Shown in pieces: positions 44,221 through 52,169 of a DNA stretch of 64,000 nt. Below the pieces are notes generated by a model, which worked only from the letters and a program-made list of their open reading frames with translations, ran no database searches and was not told the origin of the DNA. Made by a program: the position numbers and the translations under genes. The number at the start of each line of letters is the position of its first letter. Within the stretch, counting starts at the first letter, position 1. The stretch is from Gammaproteobacteria bacterium (GTDB taxonomy: Bacteria > Pseudomonadota > Gammaproteobacteria > JACKNK01), in the NCBI GenBank assembly GCA_024234955.1, contig JACKNK010000004.1, positions 124,001 to 188,000 of the forward strand. The letters are read 5' to 3'.

Positions 44221-44307
44221 GCCGGCATAAGCGCAGCGTTGCCGGCTTGGTACTGGCGCTCGAAGCCGCAAGCCGGCTACGTCGCTACGCGCCTTAAGCC
44301 GGCCTAC
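44217..44307. repeat. REP-like hairpin, family B, diverged copy
   Basis: Left arm GTAGGCCGGCATAAGCGCAG, right arm CGCCTTAAGCCGGCCTAC; related to the perfect hairpin at 33803-33899 but with several mismatches. Confidence 0.85.
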
Positions 44308-44356
44308 ACCTCACGCTCCCACGGGCATAGCCCATCCAGACCATAGGTGCTCCGAA

Positions 44357-45391
44357 ATGCGTCACCTCACCATCCTATTGCTTGGCTTGTTATCGCCGCT
44401 GGTCGCCGCCTGGGAAGCCCTGCCCGAGCAGGCCCCCTACCCCGCCGACAACCCGCCCGGCGCGGCCAAGATCGAACTCGGCAAGCAGTTGTTCTTCGAC
44501 CCGCGCTTCTCGGCCACCGGCACGGTGTCGTGCAACTCCTGCCACAACCTGATGGCCGGCGGTGACGACTCCCGCCAGACCTCGATGGGCGTGCATGGCC
44601 TGACCGGCCCGCGCAACGCGCCCACCGTCTGGAACGCCGCCTTCCACTCCGTGCAGTTCTGGGACGGTCGCGCCAAGACCCTGGAAGATCAGGCCAAGGG
44701 CCCGGTGGTCGCACACGTCGAGATGGGCATGAGCGACCTCGACGCGGCCATTGCCCGCGTCCGCGACATCCCCGGCTACGTCAGCCAGTTCGAGGCTGTG
44801 TTCGGCGGCGAGCAACCGGTCAGCATCGATAACGCCGCCAAGGCCGTGGCCGCCTTCGAACGCACCCTGATCACGCCCAACAGCCCCTACGACCGCTACG
44901 TGAACGGCGACCAATCCGCGCTCAGCGAGCAGCAGCTGCGCGGCATGCAGAGCTTCGCCGAGCTGGGTTGCGTCGCCTGTCATCGCGGCCCCGCGTTCAA
45001 CGGCCCGCTGATGCCCGGCGGCGTCGGCTTCTTCATCAGTTTCCCGTTCCACGACAGCCCCTACGTCGAGCAATACGGCCTGCGCGACGAGCCCGGCCGT
45101 TTCGCGGTCACCCAGGACGAGGCCGACCGCCACAAATACCGCGTGCCGACACTGCGCAACATCGCGCTGACCGCGCCCTACTTCCACAACGGCCGGGTGA
45201 AAACCCTGGACGAGGCGGTGCGCGTGATGGCCCCGTCTCAGCTGCACAAACAGCTCAGTGACACGCAGGTGGCCGACGTGGTCGCCTTCCTGAACGCGCT
45301 GACCGGCCCCTTCCCCGCACTCACCCTGCCGCGCCTGCCTCCTACCCCAGGGCGCAGCGTGGCCGATCCCGAGTCCCCCGCCACACCATGA
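44357..45391 (+). CDS. Diheme cytochrome c peroxidase
   Basis: A periplasmic peroxidase of 344 residues with a signal peptide (LTILLLGLLSPLVAAWEA). Family motifs: IELGKQLFFDPRFSATGTVSCNSCHNL (first heme), GPRNAPTVWNAAFHSVQFWDGRAKTLEDQAKGP, HVEMGM, AVAAFERTLITPNSPYDRYVNGD, FAELGCVACHRGPAFNG (second heme) and KYRVPTLRNIALTAPYFHNGRVKTLDEAV. It reduces hydrogen peroxide with electrons from a small c-type cytochrome. The rhodanese gene overlaps its stop (ATGA). It likely belongs to the NtrC/sigma-54-controlled cytochrome operon. MauG-like enzymes share the fold, but the loop motifs favour a classical peroxidase. Confidence 0.92.
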   Translation: MRHLTILLLGLLSPLVAAWEALPEQAPYPADNPPGAAKIELGKQLFFDPRFSATGTVSCNSCHNLMAGGDDSRQTSMGVHGLTGPRNAPTVWNAAFHSVQFWDGRAKTLEDQAKGPVVAHVEMGMSDLDAAIARVRDIPGYVSQFEAVFGGEQPVSIDNAAKAVAAFERTLITPNSPYDRYVNGDQSALSEQQLRGMQSFAELGCVACHRGPAFNGPLMPGGVGFFISFPFHDSPYVEQYGLRDEPGRFAVTQDEADRHKYRVPTLRNIALTAPYFHNGRVKTLDEAVRVMAPSQLHKQLSDTQVADVVAFLNALTGPFPALTLPRLPPTPGRSVADPESPATP

Positions 45392-46056
45392 AACCGCACT
45401 CCATTCTGATTCTCGGCGCGCTGCTGGCGGCACCCGCTGCGTATGCCGCGAATACCGCCGACGACCTCTTCGACCTCGACAACCTGCGGGTGAAGATCAC
45501 CACGCAACTGCCCTATATCGAGATCCACCACCACCGCGAACCGGTGTTGCTGCTGCGCCATCAGGACCCGGGCAACACCATCTCGCCGCGTTTTGTGCCG
45601 ACATCACGCGATTGCCCGCCGTTCTGTGTGCAGCCGATGTCGATCGACCCGGATGTCGAAACCATCGGCGAACTCGAACTCATCGACTACCTGAAACGCG
45701 CGGATGTCGGTGAGGACATCCTGATCATCGATTCGCGCACCGCCGACTGGACCGCCGACGGCACCATCCCGGGCAGCATCAACATCCCCTGGACCAAGCT
45801 GGATCTGGCGCACGCCGACAACACCGAGATCGCCGACATCCTCAAGTTCGAATTCGGGGCGATCCCGCAAGGCGAGCTGTGGGATTTCAGTAACGCCAAG
45901 ACCCTGGTCATGTTCTGCAACGGCCCCTGGTGCGGGCAGTCGCCGACCAACATCCGCACCCTGCTCACGCTCGGTTACCCGGCGGAAAAGCTGAAGTGGT
46001 ATCGCGGCGGCATGCAGAGCTGGGAACAGTTCGGCTTCACCACCGTCGATCCGTGA
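45388..46056 (+). CDS. Exported rhodanese-like protein
   Basis: A 222-residue periplasmic protein with a signal peptide (ILILGALLAAPAAYA) and one rhodanese domain: DILIIDSRTADWTADGTIPGSINIPWTKLD, then the active loop VMFCNGPWCGQSPTNIRTL with the catalytic Cys, and YPAEKLKWYRGGMQSWEQFG. It could transfer sulfane sulfur, for example from thiosulfate or polysulfide. Its start overlaps the peroxidase stop codon, so the two are translationally coupled. Rhodanese domains of this exported type with CNGPWC loops are common next to c-type cytochromes, but substrates are unknown. Confidence 0.9.
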   Translation: MKPHSILILGALLAAPAAYAANTADDLFDLDNLRVKITTQLPYIEIHHHREPVLLLRHQDPGNTISPRFVPTSRDCPPFCVQPMSIDPDVETIGELELIDYLKRADVGEDILIIDSRTADWTADGTIPGSINIPWTKLDLAHADNTEIADILKFEFGAIPQGELWDFSNAKTLVMFCNGPWCGQSPTNIRTLLTLGYPAEKLKWYRGGMQSWEQFGFTTVDP

Positions 46057-46065
46057 CCCCTCGAC

Positions 46066-46156
46066 CGTAGGATGTGGTGAGCAACGCGAACCGCATCTGT
46101 CGAGGATCAGCGGTGTGCGCGATTGATGCGGTTCGCTCCGCTCACCACATCCTACG
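46066..46156. repeat. REP-like hairpin, family D
   Basis: Left arm CGTAGGATGTGGTGAGCAACGC, right arm GCTCACCACATCCTACG, with GAACCGCATC / GATGCGGTTC pairing inside. A second copy is at 47107-47219. The right tip supplies the stop codon of the phage gene at 46152-46523. Confidence 0.92.
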
Positions 46157-46523
46157 TGCTGCCGACGGTGACGCTGGTGTCGGTGGCCTGGTAGTGAATC
46201 TGCGTGGACAGCGATTTGCTCTCCCCGATCAGGGGCTTTTTCGCCGCCAGGCGCTGGACGCCCTTCTGCGTCAGCGTGCGGCCGCCGGTGCGGGTCTTTT
46301 TCTTGCTGCGGTGGTTGGCGACCAGGCGCGCGAGGGTGGTTTCACTGTTCGGCTCCCAGGGCGTGCCGTCCGGGGCCTTGGATTCGGCGAATCGTTGGCG
46401 GGTGCTGCGGACCATCTGCTCGCCGATGTCCTGCATGGCCGGGCGGCTGATGGCGCCGCCAAGGGCGTGCAGGCGGTTGGCCAGCTCGCGGACCTGGGCG
46501 TCGTCGAATTGGAGTTTGATCAT
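46152..46523 (-). pseudogene. Phage virion morphogenesis protein (Mu gpG-like), C-terminally cut by REP
   Basis: A 123-residue frame starting MIKLQFDDAQVRELANRLHALGGAISRPAMQDIGEQMVRSTRQRFAESKAPDGTPWEPNSE, the conserved opening of Mu-like gpG (tail completion/virion morphogenesis). Relatives are usually longer; the frame ends where the family D REP hairpin begins, whose tip gives the TAG stop. So the C terminus is probably lost. The gene before it on the same strand resembles the gpF/nuclease region, as in Mu-like phages. It is a prophage remnant, not an intact phage. Confidence 0.8.
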
Positions 46524-46593
46524 GGGGCTATAATGGCGTTACCGGGTGCGGGCATCCTGGCGTCGGGCTCATACCCCGAAACGTCCTGGGCGT

Positions 46594-47100
46594 TCAGCGG
46601 GGGGACGCATTCGGGTTCACTCTCATGCTGAGCACGGTCAAGGTGCGGCGCTTGCCGCGCACTTCGGTGACGACCGTGACGCGCTCCCCTTCAATGACTT
46701 TCTCGAACTTGACCACGGGGCGGCCGGTGCCGCTTTCGGCGTCGGGCTCCACGCTGTCCGGTTCGGACAGGATGGCCGGCAGGTTGGCGTAGTCTTCTGC
46801 CGTGATGCCGCGTTGGCCACGCTGGCGCTCGCTGGCGTCGTTGCCGTGACGGCGTTGAATGTGGCGCACCTCGCTTTCGGCCAGGCTGTAGTCGTAGCCG
46901 GCGACGTCGAAACCGGTGATGGCGCGGACCTGGTCGACGTCGGCACGGGTGAGCGCGCCGAGGGTACGGTAGGGGGCGATGTCGGTGCCGGTCTGCTCGA
47001 TGATGGCGCGGGCGTAGCGGCGGGCGTCCTGCGCGACGCTGGGCAGCGCGCGGTAGGCGATGGCGTGGGCGTCGCGGGCCGAGGGCGGCAGGATGCGCAT
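46594..47100 (-). pseudogene. Prophage fragment with phage-barnase-type nuclease domain (PBECR-like)
   Basis: About 168 residues. The C-terminal half (SEVRHIQRRHGNDASERQRGQRGITAEDYANLPAIL, then GRPVVKFEKVIEGERVTVVTEVRGKRRTLTVLSMRVN) fits the phage-encoded barnase/EndoU/colicin-like nuclease domains often fused to Mu gpF head-morphogenesis proteins. The N-terminal part (DAHAIAYRALPSVAQDARRYARAIIEQTGTDIAPYRTLGALTRADVDQV) would be the linker. The 5' end meets a family D REP at 47107-47219, so the head domain is missing. Order F then G on the minus strand fits a Mu-like block. Confidence 0.6.
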
Positions 47101-47106
47101 GTAGTT

Positions 47107-47219
47107 CGTAGGATGTGGTGAGCAACGCGAACCGCATCGATCGCGTCGACCCCCAAGGCCACGGTAGGCATCACCTCCCCCCGGAGTGATGCGGTTCACT
47201 GCGTTCACCACATCCTACG
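47107..47219. repeat. REP-like hairpin, family D, second copy
   Basis: Left arm CGTAGGATGTGGTGAGCAACGC, right arm GTTCACCACATCCTACG, inner arms GAACCGCATC / GATGCGGTTC. It joins the phage nuclease fragment and the restriction-specificity fragment, which do not belong together. Confidence 0.9.
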
Positions 47220-47986
47220 TTGCTATCCGTTTCGTTGGTGAACAGCGCCGATTCGAACGCGGTCCAGGCGGTTTGGCGGAGTCTGGCGGCTTCACGCTCC
47301 ATTTCGTCCGCGCGCGCGAAATCGGCAACCAGATCATCTTGTTCATCAAGTGACGGAAGCGGTATTTCAAGACTCTGAAATCCATCCGGCGTGACGCACT
47401 TACGCCCGCTGGTTCCTGACGCTTTTCGCTGCAATTCCCCACGAAAGTGTTCAGCACGCAAAAGATGCCGCAGGTAGGCGGACCGCAACTTCTCGGCACA
47501 CGGGATAAAGATGGGGTACTCGCTTGTTACCACCACCCTCGCCATCGATTCCGGGACCACGCCTACCGCACCATTACGGGCATCGATTTTCGAAAACACC
47601 AAGTCACCCGGATACGCTGCAAACATCGCACCCTTGAATGGTTTGTCTCGCTCCCGTGGCACCACTTCACCAGAAAATTTGATGGTTATCGCCTGCCAGT
47701 CGCCGAGGTCTCCGTCCACATGAACGAACTCGCGGCGTTCTTCCAGAACATCTCGTAATGGGACCAATGGATAGGGGCTATCGCGAGTCTCTGAATTTTC
47801 GTGTGTGTTCCAGCGATCCAGCCCTTGCCAAGCAAGGGGAGCTGAATTTGGCGGAACCGTGGGTAGTGGCTCCTCCTGCTGGGCACCGTTTTCAAGCCAG
47901 GTCTCGAACTGGCGAAACGCCTTCAGGGTTTCCGGCAGTTCGTTGGGCACGCCCTCGCCGGTCTCGCCGGCCGAGCTGATCCCCAC
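47171..47986 (-). pseudogene. Type I restriction specificity (HsdS-like) fragment
   Basis: A 271-residue frame opening at GTG. One target-recognition domain is visible: YPLVPLRDVLEERREFVHV, WQAITIKFSGEVVPRERDKPFKGAMFAAYPGDLVFSKIDARNGAVGVVPESMARVVVTSEYPIFIP and the closing helix TPDGFQSLEIPLPSLDEQDDLVADFARADEMEREAARLRQ. Typical HsdS proteins have two such domains or a longer tail; here the end (VGCGERSEPHHSGGR) is encoded by a REP hairpin and so is not native. The N-terminal 60 residues are of uncertain origin. No hsdM or hsdR is in the window. Confidence 0.65.
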
Positions 47987-47992
47987 CGCCTT

Positions 47993-48076
47993 GGGCGCGG
48001 CAAGGAAGCGCTGAAAACGGTGCCCGATGAGTTGAAGAAGTCACACCGGGTGGCCTTCGGCGAAGTAGCCCTGTAA
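47993..48076 (+). pseudogene. Possible C-terminal remnant of an unidentified gene
   Basis: An in-frame stretch on the plus strand reads RGKEALKTVPDELKKSH then RVAFGEVAL before TAA at 48074-48076, and is followed by a terminator-like hairpin at 48092-48124, as a gene end would be. The upstream part is replaced by the HsdS-like fragment on the other strand. No family recognised; low certainty. The remaining 48077-48234 stretch has nothing else. Confidence 0.25.
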
Positions 48077-48091
48077 GCCGTTCGAGCTTGC

Positions 48092-48124
48092 AAAAAAGCC
48101 TGGCGTGTGCAGCCGGGCCTTTTT
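48092..48124 (+). terminator. Terminator-like hairpin in the remnant region
   Basis: AAAAAAGCCTGGC pairs with GCCGGGCCTTTTT (one G-U pair, one mismatch) around a seven-base loop, with A and T tracts on the two sides, so it could work in both directions. Confidence 0.65.
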
Positions 48125-48234
48125 CCTTGTTTGCCTCCCATACACCCGTGACGCAGCGCGACCAAGCGCACACATCCGAATCCCGATCAGCGGTACGCGA
48201 CTCCCATCAGAAACGATACCGTGAGGCGCTGAAT

Positions 48235-48780
48235 TTACGGCGCCTTTTGCAGGCGGATGATCTGTTCCAGCAAGGGGGCGTCGTCCCAATCCCGACCACC
48301 GATGGCCTGAAACGCGATACGGCCTTGCTTGTCGATGATGTAGGTCGTCGGCAAACCCTTGACCGGGTAAGCCTGAACCACTTTCGAATCGAGATCGAAC
48401 AACAGCGGGAATTCGACCGGGTAGTCGGCAGTGAACTGAAACACGGTCTCCTCGTCCTCACCGACATCGATAGCAAGCATGATCACGCCGTGGTCGCGCA
48501 GTTCTTCCCAGGCGCGCTGCATGGAGGGCATCTCGCGGCGGCAGGGCGGGCACCAGGTCGCCCAGAAATTCACGATCGTGACCTGGCCTGCGTAATCCGA
48601 CAGTCGATGCGTCTTGCCTTCCAGGTCACGCAGCTCAAAGTCCGACGCGGTCGGCAAGCCTTCAACCGGGGTCAGAGCGGGTTGCAGTTCCTCTTGCGCG
48701 GCCAGGACGGTCGCGACTAACAGCATCGAAAAAGCAAACAACACCAGGGCGGGCAGTCGGTTCATTCGCAGTCGGTTCAT
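48235..48780 (-). CDS. TlpA/ResA-type thioredoxin-like protein
   Basis: An exported thiol-disulfide protein of 181 residues with a hydrophobic N terminus (LPALVLFAFSMLLVATVLAAQ). The fold shows FELRDLEGKTHRLSDYAGQVTIVNFWATWCPPCRREMPSM with the redox site WCPPC, and GLPTTYIIDKQGRIAFQAIGGRDW with the cis-Pro. Such proteins reduce apocytochrome c or other periplasmic disulfides. Two start codons 15 bases apart within a direct repeat (MNRLRMNRLPA) are possible. It is the last gene of a minus-strand group with the two genes that precede it. Confidence 0.9.
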   Translation of the reverse strand: MNRLRMNRLPALVLFAFSMLLVATVLAAQEELQPALTPVEGLPTASDFELRDLEGKTHRLSDYAGQVTIVNFWATWCPPCRREMPSMQRAWEELRDHGVIMLAIDVGEDEETVFQFTADYPVEFPLLFDLDSKVVQAYPVKGLPTTYIIDKQGRIAFQAIGGRDWDDAPLLEQIIRLQKAP

Positions 48781-48808
48781 ACAGGGAGACTCGTTGGAGT
48801 AATAAAGG

Positions 48809-49375
48809 TCAGGGACAACGCACACCTTCAACGGTGAGCTCATGCGACACACCCTCGGCATGCCAACGGATGCGGACATCCAGGGAAGCACCGCGCGTAG
48901 CCGGCCAGGTGGTCATGCCCATGTTCCAGTCACCGGGCGAAAAGCGTTGATGATTGGGAAACAGGGCCCAGCGAAAGGCGATGCGCGGGCCGTCGGCGAC
49001 GCCGAGATCCTGCCACTCCTGCTGCCAGTCGGACATCAAGCGCGGCTGGATTTCGCGGTCGCCGACGAGGGCGGACCATTCAGCCATGTCCAGTTCGATC
49101 GGTGCGTGACCATCGTTGTACAGAATGGTCTGAAGTACGCAATGACCGGCAATTCGATCCACCTGTTCGGCGTCGAAACCGCGCCCCAGGAAGAACGCCC
49201 GGGTCTGATCCGGGAGGCGCTGAACCAGGCGCAGACGCACGTCCCCTGCCTGTACATCCCAGCGCGGCAGACCGGTACGGTCATCCAGCGCTTCTTCGGT
49301 TTCCGCTTGCGCGGCCACACTCAGGCACATTGGGAGCAGCAACAGGGTGCGCTTCAACAACGGTCGGCAGATCAT
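48809..49375 (-). CDS. Exported protein of unknown function
   Basis: A 188-residue protein with a signal peptide (LLKRTLLLLPMCLSVAAQA). The mature part (GDVRLRLVQRLPDQTRAFFLGRGFDAEQVDRIAGHCVLQTILYNDG, then PLELDMAEW-like PIELDMAEWSALVGDREIQPRLMSDWQQEWQDLGV, then FPNHQRFSPGDWNMGMTTWPATRGASLDVRIRW) is beta-rich. I do not recognise the family. It lies 7 bases after the DUF4139 gene and 28 bases before the TlpA-like gene, so the three likely form one operon; thiol chemistry or envelope maturation is a guess from context only. Confidence 0.75.
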   Translation of the reverse strand: MICRPLLKRTLLLLPMCLSVAAQAETEEALDDRTGLPRWDVQAGDVRLRLVQRLPDQTRAFFLGRGFDAEQVDRIAGHCVLQTILYNDGHAPIELDMAEWSALVGDREIQPRLMSDWQQEWQDLGVADGPRIAFRWALFPNHQRFSPGDWNMGMTTWPATRGASLDVRIRWHAEGVSHELTVEGVRCP

Positions 49376-49382
49376 CGACGGC

Positions 49383-50777
49383 TCAACGTTGGCGGGTAGT
49401 GACCTGGTAGCTTAGTACGCGCTCGCCGTGTGCAGGCACTGACAGGGTCCAGCGTGCGTGTTGCGCATCCGGCGTCTCGTGCGCATCGCTTTGCTCGGTG
49501 ATCTCCCAATTCAGGCCGAGTTGATCGATCAATTCAACGGTTACGCCTTGATCGCCGGCGTTGGCAATTTCCACACGCCAGTCCGACTCCGTCTCACGAT
49601 TGTTGAGGCGACGAAACCGGGTCTGCACCCGACGTGCGGTAACATCGAACGCGTGTCCGATGTCGAGCCGGACCTCTTTGCCGATGGGCACGTTGTCGCT
49701 GCGATCCTCGCCAAGCAGACGCAGCACCCCATCCGCGCCCCGCGCATACGCCCGCCAGAGGCCGCCGGGGAGCGGATCCGGGGTCTGGTTGTCGAGTCGC
49801 AGCCGAATCGCCGCCGGGATGGGCTCGTCCGCACCGATCGGTTGATACAGGCCACGATTGTTTCCGAAGTCGAATCGGTAATCGCGCTGCACCGCCACAC
49901 CATCGCGATGCAGCAGATGCAGGTCGCGGCGCTCATTCGCCGGCAACGCGACCGGCCCCGGTACCCGGTAAAGGTGATAGTCGCCGACGCTGTCTCGCTG
50001 CGGTTCGGGCGCCGCACCGGCCATGTCCGCAGAAACGCTGCGCATCATCATCTCGGCATGGATTCGCGGCACCGGCGCCGAGGCGGCCCGATTCAGATCG
50101 CCGGCCACCAGTTCCAGCGTCGCATCGTGCCAGCTCATGGTCGTGTTGTTGTATACCTCGACCCTGGCCTCAAGGTCGCCGGGTTGCTGGTTGCCCCGCG
50201 CATCGCCCAGAAGCAGACGATAGTGAGCCTGCCAGCCAACCCCCCCAGTCAGATAGCTCAGACCCGCCTCCTGTGTCTGCACATCGGAAAGCTGGGCGCG
50301 CAACTGAGGTTCTGCCGTCATGCCTTCCGGCATTGCCGCAAACCGGTAACGCCATTGGGAATCCCCGATCGGCAGGCTCTCGATCCGATCCTGATCCGCA
50401 ATCAACGCCCGGCCCGACTCCACCGACACCAACAACGGCGTGCTGCTCTGCTCCGCGCCACTGCCCGGATTGGTATGGATCACGGTGATCCGTTTTCCGA
50501 CGTGACGTGCCAGCAAGGCAACGAGGGTCGGCGGGTCGTAGCGGAAAGACTGCTGTTTGACATAGCCATGATCCGGTTGGACGTTCAGGCTATCGACAAT
50601 CGCCGCTTCGCTGACCTCGCCCAAGACCACCCAGCCGGTTGCATCCGGTTTCAGCTCGCGAGTTTCCTGCACCAGCGCCAGGTCATGCTGATAAACAGTG
50701 AGACGGGCGGGCGCCGCGAAAACTGCATCAGCGACCGCGAAAGGTATTAATGCAAATACGCAAACCGTTACTTTCAT
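49383..50777 (-). CDS. Exported DUF4139 family protein
   Basis: A 464-residue protein with a signal peptide (KVTVCVFALIPFAVADAVFAA). The N-terminal part (RLTVYQHDLALVQETRELKPDATGWVVLGEVSEAAIVDSLNV) and the DUF4139 region (YLTGGVGWQAHYRLLLGDARGNQQPGDLEARVEVYNNTTMSWHDATLELVAGDLNRA ... ERRDLHLLHRDGVAVQRDYRFD) fit this family of secreted beta-rich proteins of unknown function. The start at 50777 is chosen from the signal peptide and a GGAAG ribosome site. It is divergent from the pagL-like gene. Confidence 0.88.
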   Translation of the reverse strand: MKVTVCVFALIPFAVADAVFAAPARLTVYQHDLALVQETRELKPDATGWVVLGEVSEAAIVDSLNVQPDHGYVKQQSFRYDPPTLVALLARHVGKRITVIHTNPGSGAEQSSTPLLVSVESGRALIADQDRIESLPIGDSQWRYRFAAMPEGMTAEPQLRAQLSDVQTQEAGLSYLTGGVGWQAHYRLLLGDARGNQQPGDLEARVEVYNNTTMSWHDATLELVAGDLNRAASAPVPRIHAEMMMRSVSADMAGAAPEPQRDSVGDYHLYRVPGPVALPANERRDLHLLHRDGVAVQRDYRFDFGNNRGLYQPIGADEPIPAAIRLRLDNQTPDPLPGGLWRAYARGADGVLRLLGEDRSDNVPIGKEVRLDIGHAFDVTARRVQTRFRRLNNRETESDWRVEIANAGDQGVTVELIDQLGLNWEITEQSDAHETPDAQHARWTLSVPAHGERVLSYQVTTRQR

Positions 50778-50909
50778 GACTGCTTCCGGATTCGTGATCA
50801 AGTCAACACTGCGTGCTACATTAGCCAGCATTGCACGTCTGCGAAACCGTGCCGGGCCAGTACAACTAAACTTTCTGACCCGGCGCTTCAACATTTGAGA
50901 GAAGCCCCG

Positions 50910-51473
50910 ATGACGCACTCATTCCGCGACCTGACCCGTCACCTCACCCAAATCTCAGCGGCGGCCTTGTTGCTGGTCACTGCGTCCGCGCATGCCGTTG
51001 ACGGCATGGCCGTCGTCTACGGCAACGGCGACGGTGGCGACGATGTCGATATGTACCGCATCTCCGCACAATGGGATTGGAATCAACGCTGGTTCGACAA
51101 CGGCGGCTGGTATCTGACTGGCTATTGGGAAGCCGACGCAGGTTATTGGGATGGACAAGGGGGCCTCAACGACAGCCTGTCCGACATCGGATTCACCCCC
51201 GTTTTCCGCTTTCAGAGCAACGCCAGCAGCGGCGTGCAGCCGTATGTCGAAGGCGGCATTGGCGTCCATCTTCTGACCGAGTCGAAGATCAACAACAAGG
51301 ACATGTCCACCGAATTCCAGTTTGGCGATCACATCGGCGCCGGTCTGCGCTTCGGCAACAAGCTCGAATGGGACCTGGGCTATCGTTTCCAGCACTTCTC
51401 CAACGCGGGCATCGAAAAGCCGAACCCGGGCATCAATTTCCACCAGCTGCGCCTCGGTTACCATTTCAATTAA
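50910..51473 (+). CDS. pagL: Lipid A 3-O-deacylase (PagL type)
   Basis: An outer-membrane beta-barrel esterase of 187 residues with a signal peptide (ISAAALLLVTASAHA). The barrel ends with LEWDLGYRFQHFSNAGIEKPNPGINFHQLRLGYHF, where the His and Ser of HFSNAGI and the downstream Glu/Asn region match the PagL catalytic centre. It removes a 3-linked acyl chain from lipid A and so alters outer-membrane properties. The GVQPYVEGGIGVHLLTES strand is also typical. A strong terminator follows; the gene is probably monocistronic. Confidence 0.88.
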   Translation: MTHSFRDLTRHLTQISAAALLLVTASAHAVDGMAVVYGNGDGGDDVDMYRISAQWDWNQRWFDNGGWYLTGYWEADAGYWDGQGGLNDSLSDIGFTPVFRFQSNASSGVQPYVEGGIGVHLLTESKINNKDMSTEFQFGDHIGAGLRFGNKLEWDLGYRFQHFSNAGIEKPNPGINFHQLRLGYHFN

Positions 51474-51497
51474 GGATCTGAACAACCCTCGATATGA

Positions 51498-51520
51498 AGC
51501 CCGGCCCTGGCCGGGCTTTT
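51498..51520 (+). terminator. Intrinsic terminator of pagL
   Basis: An 8-bp stem AGCCCGGC / GCCGGGCT with a four-base loop followed by TTTTT, 25 bases after the stop. Confidence 0.9.
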
Positions 51521-51683
51521 TCGTTGCACAAGGATTTGACAGCGCTCGCCGGCATCGGCAAGATGCGCGGTCTTTTCGGCCCGACAGTCTTTCCGACTGG
51601 GCAGGCCACGAGGCGTACCGAACCCATCGTCGGTGCTGCTCAAACAACAACGTGACCAAACCGGATTATTCAGGAGACACCCC

Positions 51684-51947
51684 TTGGCCAACTCCGCCCA
51701 AGCCCGCAAGCGCGCCCGTCAGAACGAAAAGAACCGCCAGCACAACGCTTCGCGCCGTTCCATGATGCGCACCGCCATGAAGAAAGTGCTCAATGCCGCC
51801 GCCGCTGGCGACAAGGAGACCGCGACCGCTGCTTATCAGAACGCCAGCAGCCTTCTGGACCGCGCCGCGAAGATCGGCCTGCTTCACAAGAACGCCGCAT
51901 CGCGCCAGAAGTCCCGCCTGAATCGCCATATCCACGCGATGGGCTGA
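51684..51947 (+). CDS. rpsT: 30S ribosomal protein S20
   Basis: An 87-residue basic protein: [35 protein letters not shown] at the start and [28 protein letters not shown] at the end, a complete S20 that binds 16S rRNA. The start codon is TTG at 51684, preceded by CAGGAG at the right distance; translation from the upstream ATG would add an unrelated extension. A non-ATG start of rpsT is also known in Escherichia coli, where it takes part in autoregulation. It is monocistronic and followed by a terminator. Confidence 0.96.
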   Translation: MANSAQARKRARQNEKNRQHNASRRSMMRTAMKKVLNAAAAGDKETATAAYQNASSLLDRAAKIGLLHKNAASRQKSRLNRHIHAMG

Positions 51948-51990
51948 TTGTTCCAAGGCATCGCCTTTGGAGCACACGTTGTTGTTTCTG

Positions 51991-52016
51991 AAAAGCCGGT
52001 CATGCGACCGGCTTTT
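51991..52016 (+). terminator. Intrinsic terminator of rpsT
   Basis: An 11-bp perfect stem AAAAGCCGGTC / GACCGGCTTTT with a four-base loop, followed by CTTTTG. Confidence 0.92.
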
Positions 52017-52169
52017 CTTTTGCCAGCAAACCGCCCCTGAGTTCGATCACCACGTCGGTTGACCCCCAAAATCCGCACTGGTATAAGAGCCGGCTAATTT
52101 GCTGATGTATTTTCCTTTCCGGATCGGCCCTAACCCAGCCATCTTTAGTTTCAGGAGTCCCTCGCCGTC

